Shown one piece after another: positions 62,694 to 64,000 of a stretch of DNA of 64,000 nt. The DNA lies in the NCBI GenBank assembly GCA_036785705.1, contig JAWUZG010000015.1, positions 2,309,001 through 2,373,000 of the forward strand, given 5' to 3'. The position numbers and the translations under genes are program-made. Source of the stretch: Acanthornis magna (taxonomy: Eukaryota; Chordata; Aves; Passeriformes; Acanthizidae). Positions within the stretch are counted from its first letter, which is position 1. Each line of letters opens with the position of its first letter. The notes under the pieces are model-generated. The model was not told where the DNA came from. It saw nothing but the letters and a program-made list of their open reading frames with translations, and did not search any database.

Positions 62694-63222
62694 CCGCGGC
62701 CTGTCCTTGGGGCCCTTTGCCCCGCGGCCTGTCCTTGGGGCCCTTTGCCCCGCGGCCTGTCCTTGGGGCCCTTTGCCCCGCGGCCTGTCCTTGGGGCCCT
62801 TTGCCCCGCGGCCTGTCCTTGGGGCCCTTTGCCCCGCGGCCTGTCCTTGGGGCCCTTTGCCCCGCGGCCTGTCCTTGGGGCCCTTTGCCCCGCGGCCTGT
62901 CCTTGGGGCCCTTTGCCCCGCGGCCTGTCCTTGGGGCCCTTTGCCCCGCGGCCTGTCCTTGGGGCCCTTTGCCCCGCGGCCTGTCCTTGGGGCCCTTTGC
63001 CCCGCGGCCTGTCCTTGGGGCCCTTTGCCCCGCGGCCTGTCCTTGGGGCCCTTTGCCCCGCGGCCTGTCCTTGGGGCCCTTTGCCCCGCGGCCTGTCCTT
63101 GGGGCCCTTTGCCCCGCGGCCTGTCCTTGGGGCCCTTTGCCCCGCGGCCTGTCCTTGGGGCCCTTTGCCCCGCGGCCTGTCCTTGGGGCCCTTTGCCCCA
63201 CGGCCTGTTCTTGGGCCGTTCC
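62694..63222. repeat. 28-bp GC-rich minisatellite, 18 units plus degenerate end
   Basis: A tandem array with period exactly 28 bp: the CTGTCC word recurs from 62701 every 28 bases up to 63205. Units contain CCTTGGGGCCC, CTTTGCCCCG and CCGCGG. They appear identical by eye except the last, where the CpG-bearing join has changed to CCCCACGG and the following copy decays (CTGTTCTTGGGCCGTTCCC). The array is about 75% GC with two CpG per unit, and the + strand has no adenine from 62694 to 63199. Every stop codon, read on either strand, needs an A or its complement that this unit lacks, so all six frames are open. This explains the overlapping 171- to 336-codon frames at 62310-63442; they should not be annotated as proteins. 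The high homogeneity suggests recent expansion or gene-conversion-like turnover. Read or assembly collapse may mean the true copy number differs. Confidence 0.97.
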
Positions 63223-64000
63223 CTACTCCATTCCAGTTGGATGGAGTGTCCTTGGTCTGAACTGTAAAACATTTGTATAAATACATTATATTTGCATCCC
63301 AGAGCTGTTGTCCTGCACATCCAAGTGTCTGGTTACTCTCTGGAGTAGCATCAGTTGAGTGTCTGGAGGAGCAGGAGGAGACAATGCCGCACACATTTGG
63401 TGGTGTCTGAATCTCTTTTTCAGGAAAGTCTACACTTGGCACAACTTCACTCTTTTTGTATCACAGGATGAACATTTTGTGTTGATCGTTTCAGCTGTAG
63501 GAGGAATTCTGTATCTCAAAATGGGATGTTTTGCCTTGAGGAAAGTTTTTTTAAATTTGAACGCTTTGGTTTTTTTTTCAAGTCATCTCTTGAATATGTC
63601 TAAATAGGAAAGAATTGGTACAAACCTGCTGTTGTTGCCACATTCCCCCTACAGAAAGCTGCAAAAAAATCCCCTAATTGAGAATGGAGCAGATCCCTGC
63701 CCCCAACACTTACAGAGATTATGTGCTGCTTTATAATCACTACAGGGAGAAGTAAGGCATAGCAGCAGCTCCTTTTATTACAGATGAGCCAGGATGTGCT
63801 CAGTAATCTCCCAGCCCTGTATTAAATCTGGGACACCTCTCCAAATTGCAGGTTGATGAGAGCAGCAGCATTAATGTTGTTTTGATGTGTAACACAGATT
63901 ACAGCGGCTGCTTCTAAGCTGCTCGTGTTCCCTGCACTCTGAAGTGCACGTCTTCTGGCCACCAAGGGGGTCCTGCTTTTCCTTATTTATTTTTTATTAA
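63223..64000. other. Unique non-coding DNA, no gene seen
   Basis: AT-rich flank of the minisatellite. The sequence drops back to ordinary composition within about 20 bp. A minus-strand octamer ATTTGCAT lies at 63290-63297. No gene or repeat is recognised. Confidence 0.55.

Noticed and set aside
62310..63442. Long overlapping open frames (336, 269 and 253 codons on minus; 215, 205 and 171 on plus)
   Set aside because: They are produced by the 28-bp array, which contains no stop in any of the six frames. All frames of a strand give the same repeated peptide, and the flanks are not coding-like.
1..64000. tRNA, rRNA, CRISPR array, operon, prophage or other prokaryotic system
   Set aside because: No cloverleaf, repeat-spacer array or gene cluster was seen. 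CR1 copies place the DNA in a bird nuclear genome.

Overview
The window looks like nuclear DNA from a bird, most likely a songbird. The main evidence is a set of about 17 short, 5'-truncated pieces of the CR1 (chicken repeat 1) LINE. They are recognised by the conserved 3' end, which reads like GGTCCCTTCCAACCCAAACC and is followed by an ATTCT/TGATT-type tail. There is also one solo-LTR-like sequence of avian ERV type. Gene density is near zero, coding potential is low, and there is no bacterial-style operon structure.

I find no protein-coding gene, tRNA, rRNA or CRISPR array that I can defend. Most open frames are short and random-looking. Many lie inside CR1 copies. The longest (336, 269, 253 and 215 codons, at about 62.3-63.4 kb) run through a 28-bp tandem repeat that contains no stop codon in any of the six frames. 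The window is therefore best read as intergenic or deep intronic DNA. One 215-nt open segment at 6881-7095, bounded by splice-like signals, is kept only as a lead.

Layout. 1-9.5 kb: unique AT-rich DNA, three CR1 pieces, a solo-LTR-like element (5058-5334), the possible exon and a conserved-looking block near 7.4-7.7 kb. 9.5-19.6 kb: one CR1 piece, then about 10 kb with almost no recognisable repeat, including a conserved-looking block at 10.65-11.1 kb. 19.6-20.5 kb: two diverged direct copies of a ~150-bp sequence, the first followed by a CR1 insertion. 25-26.8 kb: CR1 pieces followed by a modest CpG cluster. 26.8-32.4 kb and 34.8-38 kb: largely repeat-free, conserved-looking, developmental-enhancer-like sequence. 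32.4-48.7 kb: the main CR1 cluster, a (GAT)18 microsatellite and a 10-bp tandem repeat. 48.7-62.7 kb: mostly unique, with one CR1 piece and a 98-nt tract without guanine. 62.69-63.22 kb: the outstanding feature, a homogeneous GC-rich 28-bp minisatellite of 18 complete units plus a degenerate end.

No set of genes works together here, and I see no convincing new biological system. The minisatellite, the duplicated ~150-bp element and the candidate conserved blocks are what merit a second look. The conserved-block calls rest only on composition and motif impression, because no alignment could be run.
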